From the NCBI GenBank assembly GCA_015501585.1, contig JADNRY010000006.1:901072-965071 (forward strand): 64,000 nucleotides of DNA, read 5' to 3'. Of this stretch, positions 42,419-53,702 are shown one piece after another (positions within the stretch are counted from its first letter, which is position 1; each line of letters opens with the position of its first letter). The notes beneath the pieces are model-generated. The model made no database searches. It worked only from the letters and a program-made list of their open reading frames with translations, and was not told where the DNA came from. This DNA comes from Rhodocollybia butyracea. Lineage: Eukaryota > Basidiomycota > Agaricomycetes > Agaricales > Omphalotaceae. Made by a program: the position numbers and the translations under genes.

Positions 42419-44372
42419 ATGCCTGCTACTATAGCTACTCAGCCTAGTGTCCGCATATCATCAACACCCTCCAAGTCAAGTCAACACCCTTCGTTATTCT
42501 CTTCGGCCTTCTCGACCCCTCGATCGTGGCTCTGCAATTTTGGTACGCGTGGACGCGTACTATTCTTGCTGTCTTCTAATATTCCCTTTCTTCAAAGCAC
42601 GGACTTCCATACTCTCGGTTCTTAACGATGCCATATCTGCTGGTCATCTAACAGTCATCGACTCCGAAGGAGAACACTCGTATGGGCGTTATCAAAAGGG
42701 CTGTAACCATGTCAAGCTCACAATTGTAAATGATGCCTTTTGGTTGCGTTTGATGTTGTACGTGAAATTTTGATTCAACCTCGATATCCGCTTACATGTT
42801 AGCTACTATAGCTCGGGCGATCTAGGCTGTAAGACCTCGAAATTCGATTTTTTTTTCGCTTTCATTGATCATTACTTTAGTCAGCGAAGCTTACATGGTT
42901 GGGGACATCGAAGTCGAAGACCTCAAAAGTTGCATGGATGTTAGTACATTCGGAGCCTGACCCTATATTTATTCTGATTTATTGTGTTTTGTAGTTGTGG
43001 CTGGATAACCAAACTAGAATGGAAGAGACTCTGTCTTCCTCCTTCGCTCGGATCTCATCAGCTGTTACTGGACTGTATAATAGCTTCCTTGGCCAAACAA
43101 AAACGCAAGCACGTCTCAATGCGATTGCGAGCTATGATCAGTCAAATACGCTTTTCAAAGTATGACCGCCAACTACGATCGAGGGTCACTGTTGACCATA
43201 CTTTTATATAGGCCTTCCTCAGCCAGGAAATGATGTACTCATGTGCATTATGGGATGAAGCTGAAGGTGGAGTTCGAGGGGACCTGGAGATGGGTCCGAC
43301 ACCGGGAGACCTCGAGGCCGCTCAACGTCGTAAAATTCATCACATACTTCGTAAAGCTCGCGTTAAGCCTGGCCATCGGATCTTGGAATTTGGTAGTGGG
43401 TGGGGCGGTCTCGCTATTGAAGTAGGTCGATCTCGCCTTTCATTTCGCATCAACCTTGTTTATAGAATTATTCGTAGGCTGCTCGCACTTTTGGATGCGA
43501 AGTCGATACCTTAACATTATCAATTGAGCAAAAGACATTGGCTGAAGAACGCGTCAAGACTGCCGGTCTCGAGGGCAAAATACGCGTTCATCTTATGGAT
43601 TACCGTGAGATACCTCCAGAGTTCGAAAAGGCATTCGACGCTTTCGTTAGTATCGAAATGCTCGAGGTATTTCATATTCTTTCTTCATACTTTAACGAGT
43701 TTTCAGTGATCAACCTTCTAGCATGTCGGTGCCAAACATTACAGCACATACTTTAAACTCGTCGATTTTGCCCTCAAATCTCGCGATGCTACGGTGGTTG
43801 TCAGTGCATCGACGTTCCCCGAGTCTCGATTCTCAGGTTATCAGTACGGTCTTTCGTTATTGGTTGGATTCCCAATATAATTAATTAATAATACTTGCTC
43901 AGGTCTGAAGACTTTATGCGCCGTTACATGTGGCCAAACTCTTGCTTGCCAAGTGCTACTGCTCTTATCACAGCGGCTCAGACCGCTTCTAACGGCCGAT
44001 TTACCTTGGAGGGCGTGGAAAATCATGCTGCCCGTGAGTCTTATTTTAGGAGTGATATGGAACTTCGTGGATCTAACGCGTCCTCCACAGACTACCCTCG
44101 AACTTTGCGTGAATGGGGGCGAAGGCTGGAGAAGAACCTGTCGCAAGAGATGATAGCACAAGAATACCCTGCTCTTCGGGATTGTGCAAACTATGACGCG
44201 TTCAGGAAAAAGTGGCAATATCTTTTCGTGTATGCTGGCGCTGGATTCGCAAAAGGATACATTACATGTCATATGCTTACCTTCATTCGCCAAGTGCGTA
44301 GATCTCTTTTCTTTAAACTCTATTCGTTTATTAACGGTTGAACAGAATGACTGCCCCGAACTATGCGATTAA
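42419..44372 (+). CDS. Cyclopropane-fatty-acyl-phospholipid synthase-like methyltransferase
   Basis: SAM-dependent methyltransferase of the CFA synthase family, which methylates or cyclopropanates unsaturated acyl chains on membrane lipids. Start MPATIATQPSVRISS. N-terminal part: NDAISAGHLTVIDSEGEHSYG and SEAYMVGDIEVEDL. Methyltransferase core: MMYSCALWDEAEGG, RILEFGSGWGGLAIE (SAM-binding glycine motif), LTLSIEQKTLAEERVK, VHLMDYREIP, FVSIEMLE | HVGAKHY. C-terminal: FMRRYMWPNSCLPS, HYPRTLREWGRRLEKN, RKKWQYLFVYAGAGFAKGYI. About ten introns; one internal exon (42812-42828) is only 17 nt and supplies SGDLG. The final exon adds NDCPELCD, stop 44370-44372. A CFA-like enzyme lacking the long C-terminal membrane part of sphingolipid C9-methyltransferases. 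All core motifs are intact. Confidence 0.88.
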
Positions 44373-44834
44373 GCGTATAAAACGAGAACATCGAATTGAC
44401 CCAAAAATGGTATTTTATTCCGGCAAGCTCGAGCTTGGTTACAGACGGGTTACAGACATTAGAGTCGTCTATGTTTATTCATGCTCTCCAGGATCGTTGC
44501 ATCTCTACATCTCTCTTCGCCTGCATCACTTTTATAGACCATTATTTAGACTTTACTTACGACATGGATGACAATGCTTATACCAGGAAATACATTTGTA
44601 CTACACCTAAGTCTGTTGGTAAATCTTCTGAGGATCATACGACAGTGCATCAGATATCAATAAAGTGTACCAGTGGTACAATAAGTACAAAGAGTAAAAA
44701 TCCATTATTGTAAGTAGGTGGTAGTACAATTATGGTGTTTAACGAGTGTGGTAGTGACTAATAATAGACTACGATTTACAGTGAATGAACCCAGGAAAGG
44801 TAAATAATCAGTGGAGCCTCGAATAAAGATAAAA
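44373..44834. other. Convergent intergenic region
   Basis: About 460 bp between the stops of the CFA-like gene and the kinesin gene. Only 3' UTR-like AT-rich sequence was seen. Confidence 0.5.
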
Positions 44835-47800
44835 TCAACACGGGAAACGAGTGGGATCAAGTTTGGCAACCCAAGACTGCTTTTCTTTGAGACTTGGGGC
44901 CGCAAGCGCATGAGAGTTGGACGAGGTGAAAAGGGTGAAGGATAAAGGCTTCTACAAATGGTCGTGTTCAGTACCTTGCTTATATGTTGAGCAAAGAAAG
45001 CCTACTCCTAGTAAAGACTCCTTCAAAGGATCGCTTTCGACATTGACACCTGTGAGAGAGACGATACCGATTTCTTCCAGTTCATTGGAGTGTGCATACA
45101 TATGAAGGTGGGGCCTTCAGCAGTCAGTAGTTAGTGGGGTCGTGGGAGAAACAATCAAAAAACAGTACCTTTTTAAGACAAACCAACGCTTCTCCCAAAT
45201 ATTTTGACTAGCATCGATGAGAATCAGTAGATGCCCCTTCTTTGTAGCGCTATCGCTAAAAAGAAGGTGAGTGGAATGGACAGTTCTGTAAAACAAGCCC
45301 TACCTGCGTGGGAGCATTTTCGTCTCGGACGTCAGTTTCAATCCGTCCAGAGTCCCGGTGTACGCGAACCTCTTTGCTGGAGAAGGCTCCTCTTCCTCAC
45401 TTGGATCCTGATTGAGCACAATCTGAGCAAAACGTGAGCCACAATTACAAGAAAGAATATATCTCACAAATACATTTCCAAGATGTCCGAATTGACGCTG
45501 CCAAAGGGCCAGAGCCTTGTGAAGGAGATGGTCTGCCCGCCAAGCGAGAGTTTCAGGCTGTATTTTCCGGGAAGGAACAGTAGTCAGGATGACTCGAATG
45601 GCTTGAACATCGGCGGCTCTCTGTTCCATTAAAATTAAGCGCGAATAGTCCTCGACGACCGATATCCCCCGTGGTTTCCAAACTCCTAAGGATTCTTCTC
45701 CTCGAACATATTTTTCGGCCGTATCTAATCGCCATAAGTCCTTGGCAGAGCGAGTGAGCGGTGGTGATAATCGAACGCGAAAAAGATTGCTTGATTTTGT
45801 TAAAATCTTTGTTAAACCGAAAAAGGTGAGGAATTTTGACGGCGCACGAGCATCGCGAGTACCAATGGTGATAGCCACGTCCATGCTAAACTGAACTGGA
45901 TCAACACAAGTCTCGACAGCAACTGCCCATGTAAGCTGGAGTAATATACGCTGAGTTGTGGGAGTTACTTTATTGAGCAATAATGAATTGTGAATACTCG
46001 AATCCCAAAGCGCTTGACCAGATAGTAATCCCGTTCCGTCAGGTTTGAATTCAACACTTTGCTCTTTCAACAAAGGAAGGGTGACTAATACTTTCGATTC
46101 TGATTCGTGAATCTGGCCTTTGGAATCAAGCATGCGGATATTACCCATTCGCACTTTGGTAAATTCAGTCCACGGAAACTGCTGGCCAGAATTCGAAGAG
46201 AGTGAAATGGCGATTCGCCTCTGAAGACCTTGATGAAGAGAGAAACTGCCTGAATCGAGCGCGCCTTGGCATAATACTGGAACTGGAGCATATTGACCGT
46301 CAAGTCCTAGCTCACATAGTTGAACCCAGGCGGCAACATCATGCATCTGTTCTACCACAAAATCTGTTTCTGAGCGACGCATATGAGGAAGATTTGTGGT
46401 GGATCGACTATCCGAAGACGGTGAGCTAGTCCTTGCTGAAGATCTAGGAGGAAAGTTCTTCTGTTCCCGCATCTCATCCCAACGTTCCATACGCTCAAGA
46501 TATGTCGGCGTAACATTGCCAAAAAATTCAACTGGAGCATATCCTTGCCGTAGGTGGTTCAGGACTTTAGTGGACGCAACAATGGAGAAGCTCCGGCGGA
46601 ACCTCAATTCTGACAAAGAAGATGAGTCCAAGTCCACTGTCGCAGATGGGAACACCTCCTCCGCTGCCACAATGGGTCCGACAAATGATGTTAATCGAAC
46701 TTGCAAATGAACAGCTGAGAAATCATTGGGTGATAACCCTTTGATGGTGTCCACGGTGAGGAAGAAGCCCAGCTTGCTCCCTGGGGGAATATTATGTGAA
46801 ATTGATCCATTTGCATGGCCGTTTGTGTGCTTGGAAGGAAGAACGACGTTTACTAGTTTAACCTCAATACGGCAGGAACCAATCGCTTCTGCGGTGTACC
46901 GGCAGAATATCGGTGCCGTAGACGTAGATGATAATCTGCGAGAGAGAGGCGCTAATGATATCAACGCGTTTCCGATGAAAGAATATTCGGGAGGTGGCGA
47001 ATCATAGAATGGCTCGTCAGATGAGAAGTGCTGGGTATACGATGGTCGGTCAATATAAGTCGTCAGATTTCGCATTCGCTGCAGTTGCTGCTGCATGCGA
47101 TCGAGAGACCAGACATAGATAGCGTTGTGCCGTTTGTCTAGCACTTTGATCGCGACTGAGGGTTGAGCCGCTGACCTCAGGACAGGATCGGAGACGTCGC
47201 CAAACTGATCCAGTCCTGCTATCGTATCCACCGATGAGGCAGGAGCCGCGAGAGACCCTCCAGAGGAGATCGTAAAATTGAAGGATACCTCCTTGCCTAA
47301 TTCCTTACTGGTATAAAAGAATTAGCCTATTTACCACTTGACGCAGCAACGACATACCTAATCACGTTGGCTTCTTTGATTGCGACTGCATTAGAAAGGA
47401 CGACCTCAGCCATAGAGAAGGAACGATGAGTTCGCCACTTGTCTAAGACTTTGCGAATGAGGCGGAGCTGTCTAGCGCTGTAGATGACGGGCTCAAAATC
47501 CAACTGATCCAGCTCTGTTTCTCCTCTGGATCTAGCGTCGATTAAACGTTTCATTTGCGTCCGTACTAACTGAAGCTGATGTTCCATGTGCTCTTTTTCT
47601 ATTTTGAGGTCTTCAGCCTCTTTCGAACCTTCTGCAGTGATAGCTTGGAGGCGATTTTCTAAGTGATTCTGAACATTCTTTAGGTTATCATTGCCTAGCT
47701 CGGGACTGTGATGACTGGTAGGCGCCTCCAAACTGGTATCATCGGTGGCCACTTCACTGGGCACTGGACGACCGGTCTCACTCCAAATGTCGTCTGCCTG

Positions 47801-50733
47801 ACTGAGACTGCTCTCCGGTCGTGACTTTAGTTGATGTTCGCGGAAGGTTTTGGCCTTGGTGACCTTTTCGAAAAGCTTGTTCAAGTCGTCATCGGGAAGG
47901 CTATCCAGAGTGGGGTCCAATCCAAGCCTAGCAAATGCAGCCTCCCTCTGAGCAAAGGTCCAGTCAACGTCATCTGCGTCTATAGAGGAGGCCGGAGAGT
48001 CTGGTCGAGTGGCAGGTGAACTTTCTGTAGTCATATCCAGATCTCCTGCCGATAAACTGAGGTGAAGATTAGATTTCAGTGTAGCCCGATCCCGCTGTTT
48101 CCGAATTTCCTCTGGATTATTGAATCGAAACACATGATTGTCGCCTGAATATTAAATGAGCCATGAATTAAGCACATCGAGAGAGGGACACTAACCCAGA
48201 ATAATACGAAACCCTGTACGTAGTTTGTGGGACTATGAAGTAGGAAACATTAACAAGTATTTAGATGGATATCTTGGTTACCGTACCTGGCCAGGTGTCA
48301 TTCGTTTTCCATTTAAGAACTTTTGGGAATCCGAGTTGGCCATCAGAATCATATACAACGAAAATAAGACACACCGTTACACTACCCGGCAAGCAATGTA
48401 TAACGACCTTGCTTTCGTTATTTTCAAAATAACAATGCTCCTCCAATATGTTATCGCCACTGAGTCGGATTGCAGCAGGCTTATTACTGTCCAGCCGGCC
48501 AACCTAACGTAGCTATATCGATAGATTGCTCATCACAGATATTAAAATTGAGTTCACGCACTACTGTCTTTCCCGGTTTGAGTTGATAAATCAAACATTC
48601 ACTCATAAGGGGATCTGCGCTCGCAGAGCTCCAAGTTAGCGACGAATCATAAGTTGGATCTCTTACACACCTTCATTCTAAAAATTTATCAAGTTCAAAT
48701 CAGAAAATAGTCACCAGTACGGTTAGGCGCATACCAGATTGACTAGATGGGGGATCTATGACGCATAGATAGCTTAGGAGCAAGGACACATATCATTCAA
48801 AACACTCACTTTCTTGGGGGCGTGGACACCGACCATGTTCTTTTCAACCGAAATACCCAACTCCTCCAAGGCCTTCTCACGTTCCTTCTGTACCTCTTGT
48901 GTCCTGATCATCTTCTGCTCCCAAGTTTCATTCAAACTCTGCATCAGCTTCTCACTCGTTTCCATTTGTTCCTGTAGTTCAGCCTTCGTTACAGTCTTGA
49001 TCCGACCGTCCTTTGTCTGGTACGTGACTTTTTGCTTCTCCGGAGGAACCTTGGGGTCGTACGTATCTTCGCCCATTGAGCCGGATACCCTCGCTAAAAA
49101 ATGAAAGCCATGAACCGAGGTTGAGTTACAGATCATGGTGTGAGGGGCGAACCTCGAAGCATTTCTAACTCCTCTTTCAGCTCACGCACAAGTCTGGCGT
49201 TGGGATCTTCATTGACTACCGCTTTATTCTTGATCTTCTTCGCCTGATCTGCATACCGCAAAGTACTCAACGTTTCTTCATAATCAGCTGGAGATATAGC
49301 TGCGATCATGGCCGTTTTCGAGTTCCCACCAAGACTGTCTTTCAGAAGCCACGTCAAAACCTGCAAAGCATGCTTAGTGGGAATAAGCTGGTGGTGAAGA
49401 CCGATATTCACCGAATCACGGTATGGTACAAACTCTTCTGCTTTTCCTTTCTTCCCCTTTTTTCCATCTGAAGCGCTGGCTAAAGCGAGAGATGAGATAA
49501 CCTTTCCAAGAGTCGTCAGGGATTTGTTGATATTGGCTCCCTCCTTGAGTCGTTGCCCGGTTGCCCCAGTCGAGTTGGCCCGTTCGGATCCTGCCAAATC
49601 AACCAAGCTGATACGTGACACCTTTTCGGTGTCGAGATTCGTGTCTGCGTCGTGTCGTTTCATGGTTAGGAGAAGGGTGAACACAGCATGCGAGCGCGAT
49701 GAGCTGGGCGTATGTCAGCTTTTGGGAGGGTCATTATAGACTAAATTAGTTCATACGTCTCGTTCATATTTGTGGCGGCTACGGTACGCGCTTTGTTTCC
49801 TTCATCCATGAGTGTCATCATTTCGTCATAACTACTGACCACGAGCTTTGAGAGATCCTCTACATATGGACCCAAACTCGGATGTTCTCGCACTCGCAAA
49901 TTACCAGTATTTTTCGGGTTGAGCAAATCTCGTACTTTCTCGTTGTAAATCTGGTGGAAGATGTAAGGTATAGAAGAAGGGGAAGAGAGGCAACTACCTC
50001 TATGTATGAAACTTCGACAGTGAAGTTGATATTTGGATCCAGGGACTTTCGTTCATCCACTCGTACAAAGAGTTCTGAACAAGTAAGGGGGATAATTCCC
50101 TTGTCGGGACCGTCTGGATAGAGATTGAAGTGAGACCCAAGCAAGTAAGTTCCAAAACTCACATCCCATCATACTGCAAATGCATGAGTTGAAAACAAAC
50201 TGAAGAGAATGAGGACGTACCTATATGATTTCCCGGAGCCTAACAACGCGGAATCTCGTCGGTAACCAATCACAGATATTGAACATCAATTCCCGTACCT
50301 GTTTGTCCATCTGGTTCCAAAGTTCAATACTATGTTGGCATGAAAAACTTTGCAACTCACAAGCTAAAATACATGCATTAAACCCTGCAAATCCATGGTC
50401 CAATAATTCCTTTCCCAAATCATCGTACAAAGTTTCTTGAGAACAATAACCAGGTTCGTCCCTCGGCCCAGCAGACCAATAACTTTTATCAAAGCTAAAA
50501 GCCATTGTTTTTCTCTCTGTGGCGCGTTTAGTGTCTTGCGTTGAGCCAGTTTCTGGTGGATCCAAAAAGGTTTGGTTGCCAGACATGCGAATGAGTGGTT
50601 TTGCGCCACGCGCGAGCTCTAAAAGACATGAATAAGAGCCAGAGTTGAGAGAGGATCTAAAAACCATACCACGAGAGTTGAGGGGCCGACATCGAACAAC
50701 TACCTTGATGTTCCCATCTCCAGCCTCCGCCAT
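44835..50733 (-). CDS. UNC104: Kinesin-3 motor (Unc104/KIF1 type)
   Basis: Plus-end-directed microtubule motor carrying vesicles and early endosomes. The start at 50733 gives [20 protein letters not shown]. The motor has the P-loop [52 protein letters not shown] and [14 protein letters not shown]. The neck coil follows ([18 protein letters not shown] type), then an FHA domain ([13 protein letters not shown] | [13 protein letters not shown] | [12 protein letters not shown]), a KIF1B-like region, a long DUF3694-like stalk/tail ([38 protein letters not shown]), and a C-terminal PH domain ([13 protein letters not shown]...[16 protein letters not shown] ... [20 protein letters not shown]). It ends KLDPTRFPC, stop at 44835. 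Many introns; the P-loop is split over 12-, 19- and 11-nt exons at 50299-50310, 50221-50239 and 50163-50173. The FHA domain also has 33- and 37-nt exons (48287-48319, 48196-48232). Confidence 0.92.
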
Positions 50734-50897
50734 GTCTAAAGTTTATGGTGTAGGATAAAAGGCAGCTCTATTCCAGCCTGGTGAAAGAATTTCTGAAACG
50801 CAGGTTAAAAGTTCTGGTTAAAGAGACAAAGTAGAAGGCGTTTTGAAATCACGAGTTCGACTGTTTATCTCACGCTCATCCCACCACAGCTACCACA
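50734..50897. promoter_or_regulatory. Shared upstream region of kinesin-3 and V-ATPase D
   Basis: 164 bp between divergent start codons. No TATA box was recognised. Confidence 0.4.
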
Positions 50898-51752
50898 ATG
50901 GCAAGCACTGGAGCCCGCGAGAACATCTTCGCCACTCGTATGGCTTTGACCAACACCAAACTTCGGCTCAAAGGTGCACAGACCGGCCATTCCCTCCTTG
51001 CAAAGAAACGAGACGCCCTCACAACTCGCTTCCGAGCCATCCTCCGCAAAGTCGACGAAGCCAAGCGTAAAATGGGGCGGGTTATGCAATTAGCTTCGCT
51101 CTCGATGGCAGAGGTTACATATGCGACGGGAGATATAGCGTATCTGGTCCAAGAACAGGTCAAGGAAGCTTCATTTAGGGTTAAGGCCCGCCAGGAGAAT
51201 GTGTCGGGTGTTGTGTTGCCTGCTTTTGAGGTTGAGAGGGTGCAAGGGAGTGGTCAGTTTATAGTTTGCCTCGTACCAAGTCAATCTTAACTGCTGTTCT
51301 CCAGATTTTAATCTCACAGGTCTCGGCCGCGGCGGTCAACAAATCCTCAAATCTAAAGCTGTTTATGCCCAAGCCATAACCACTCTCGTTGAGCTTGCTT
51401 CGTTACAAACAGCGTTCACGATTCTCGACGAGGTCATCCGTGCAACGAATAGGCGAGTCAACGCCATCGAACATGTCGTTATTCCGCGATTGGAGAATAC
51501 AATAAAGTATATTATGAGTGAGCTAGATGAGATGGATCGGGAGGAGTTCTTCAGGTGCCCAATGCTTTGTTTGTTTGTTTACAAAAATTTATGCATGCCA
51601 GGTTGAAGAAAGTCCAAGGAAAGAAGAAGAGGGATACTGCAGCAAAAGAAGAATTGGCATCTCAATCACCTCATGATGAAATTAGTCAACGGGAACTTGG
51701 CGAGAGTGAAGTGGATCTGCTCAGTAGCAAAGATAATGATATTATTTTCTAA
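50898..51752 (+). CDS. VMA8: V-type proton ATPase subunit D
   Basis: Central rotor stalk subunit of the vacuolar H+-ATPase V1 sector. It starts [20 protein letters not shown] and continues [21 protein letters not shown], then [20 protein letters not shown] and [17 protein letters not shown] [19 protein letters not shown] | [14 protein letters not shown]. Next come [38 protein letters not shown] and DEMDREEFF | [12 protein letters not shown]. The two long helices that form the coiled-coil stalk are evident from the heptad pattern. Two introns: 51255-51305 and 51556-51601. The C-terminus is acidic and ends [12 protein letters not shown]. Length about 255 residues as in the family. Complete and probably functional. 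Confidence 0.93.
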
Positions 51753-53090
51753 CTTCAGCTAAATAATAACCGAATTTGTACTAATCGTTATGTGCTAGTG
51801 ATCCCCTTCGGGGCTCTTCCGACGTAGCTTGCTCATCGAGATTCCACTGGTGCTGGCCGAGTGAAGATGCGTCTGCTCAGACAGGTTTTTTTTTTTTGCG
51901 TGAAGGTGGGTCCCCCATGTATCCTCAACGCGTGGCGTGTACTAGGATTGTGGTGAAATGGTTGGGTCTCGCAAGACTCATCCGATTTCTGGGGCATGCT
52001 AGCTAGCTCCAACCCAATGAATGAGTCAACAGGTACCGCATATTGATGCTATAGGTGTTCGGGAACTTGCCCCGTACCGGGATAGTTCACTTTCGAAAAA
52101 AACAATATTTCTTGTCCTTCCGCTCACTTGTAGAGCTTGATTGGGTTCGCGTTGCTCACCCAATTGATATACCGTGCCGCTAAAAACGAACACAGCCACA
52201 ATGTACAGAGGTCGAACTGCTTTGACCGGCCAAAGCAAACCCGCGGAGCGCCCAAGCCGGTTAGCATGAATGATTTACGTTGCTCACCCATTCTGCACTA
52301 CGAGCCATAGGCTCGTTGCAAAACATATTATTTTTTCAGTAGTACTTTTACATGCTATTCTTAATTCCTCACTATCAATAATTCCCCAACTCTGACAAGA
52401 TGTTGAGTATGAGACCAAACCAGACAACTGCGGAGCGTGATTTTCCCATCAAACATCCAGGAACTGTTGGAAAATGAATAATAGTCACTCAAAAAATGAT
52501 ACAGAAGATTATAGTACCATCGCCGGAGTATTTACCCAAAATTTTAAGTCTATCGAGCCAGTATTTACAATGTAAGAGACGAAAAAACATGAGTAGGTGG
52601 AGGAACGTGACAATAAGGACGCCTAATGGCGCGGCGTCCGAGCAATGTTACGAGATCGTAAGCCACCCATCTCGTAATGTATGGAAAGTCGGGTGTCAGG
52701 ATCCAGGACACCGCATGCAAGCGCATGCGCAACACTCACTATGTATTTGCTATGTATACCAACATCCTTGAACTCGTTTCCCAGTTTGTATCAGTTAACA
52801 CTTCAAGTGATTCAACATGCACATTAGTAAATATGTACAGATTCTAATAGAACTAATAGCCCCGCTACATACCCAGGGAGAGAGTGCTACACCTGAAACT
52901 GGTTAGGTAAGTAAAAAAAGTACAAAAGTACAAACCCCAGGAGCACTTCGAGTGACTCAACTGGGGTGCACATTGTAAAAAGCTCCAGTTAAATATGCCT
53001 GCTCGAGTAAAATGATTAATGATGAACATTATTTGTAAGGAAAGTGAGAGGGAGAAGGATAAGGATAACCCATCTTGAAGCTTACTGTGT
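51753..53090. other. Intergenic 1.3 kb with fragments of repeats
   Basis: No gene recognised. Contains the isolated repeat end at 51795-51832 (listed separately), a T11-type run near 51887, a small hairpin at 52139-52168 (ATTGGGTTCGCG...CCCAAT), and two diverged copies of a roughly 40-bp segment at 52800-52845 and 52940-52990 (CAAGTGATTCAACATGCACA / CGAGTGACTCAACTGGGGTG). Confidence 0.5.
51795..51832 (+). repeat. Solitary copy of the 8.9-kb element's terminal repeat
   Basis: CTAGTGATCCCCTTCGGGG followed by CTCTTCCGACGTAGCTTGC matches the left end of the element at 8912 over about 37 bp with 4-5 changes. No matching right end was seen in the next 1 kb, so it is an orphan terminus or part of a decayed copy. 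Confidence 0.75.
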
Positions 53091-53690
53091 AAAGATGTCC
53101 ACGAGTCCAAGTGCCATCCAAGTACCTGCAGGTAGGAGCTGTGGGAATACTCGCAGGTATCATACCCACGGATCCGGGTATCTGTTTCCCACGGATCACA
53201 GCAGGTCATGGGTATCACTTCAAAAAAATTAAGCTACTTGCAGGTACTTGCAAGAAGCCAAAAGCACCTTGTGGGAGGGCAAGAATATTTTTTTTCGCAC
53301 AAATAAAGGCTGAAATATGCTCTTCTCTATGCAATAGACCTTGTTTGAGCAGCTCATATGTCCACCTAGCATGTAGCAAGTTATAAGTGGCTATATGCAC
53401 TCATCATGCTCTATTCTATGCACTAGGCACCTACTGAGTATCTCACACTCATACCTTGCATGTAGTAACCATTTTATTATTATTGTAAGTACTAAATACT
53501 TGCAGATACTCACAAGTATCTTGTGTTGGCTGGGATCTGCAAGTACCCGCAAGTACTTGTGTTAAACTACCTGCGGATCCAGGTATCCGTTTCCCACGGA
53601 TACATACGGGTCAGGGGTAGCCCCTTGAGGCCCACAAGTACCTGTGCAATGGATCCGGGTACTACTTGACCCAGACTTGTGGACATCTTT
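53091..53690. mobile_element. 600-bp terminal-inverted-repeat element rich in AAGTACTTGC-type motifs
   Basis: The left end AAAGATGTCCACGAGTC (53091) is mirrored by GACTTGTGGACATCTTT at 53674-53690 with one mismatch. Inside, both halves carry many short steps such as AAGTACCTGCAGGTA, CAAGTACCCGCAAGTACTTG and pairs of GGATCCGGGTATC.GTTTCCCACGGAT in opposite orientation. Non-coding. It sits where the integrase of the gypsy element should begin. Confidence 0.7.
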
Positions 53691-53702
53691 AGTTCATAAT
53701 TG

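Noticed and set aside
52496..52771. 91-codon plus-strand frame after V-ATPase D
   Set aside because: No motifs and surrounded by repeat debris.
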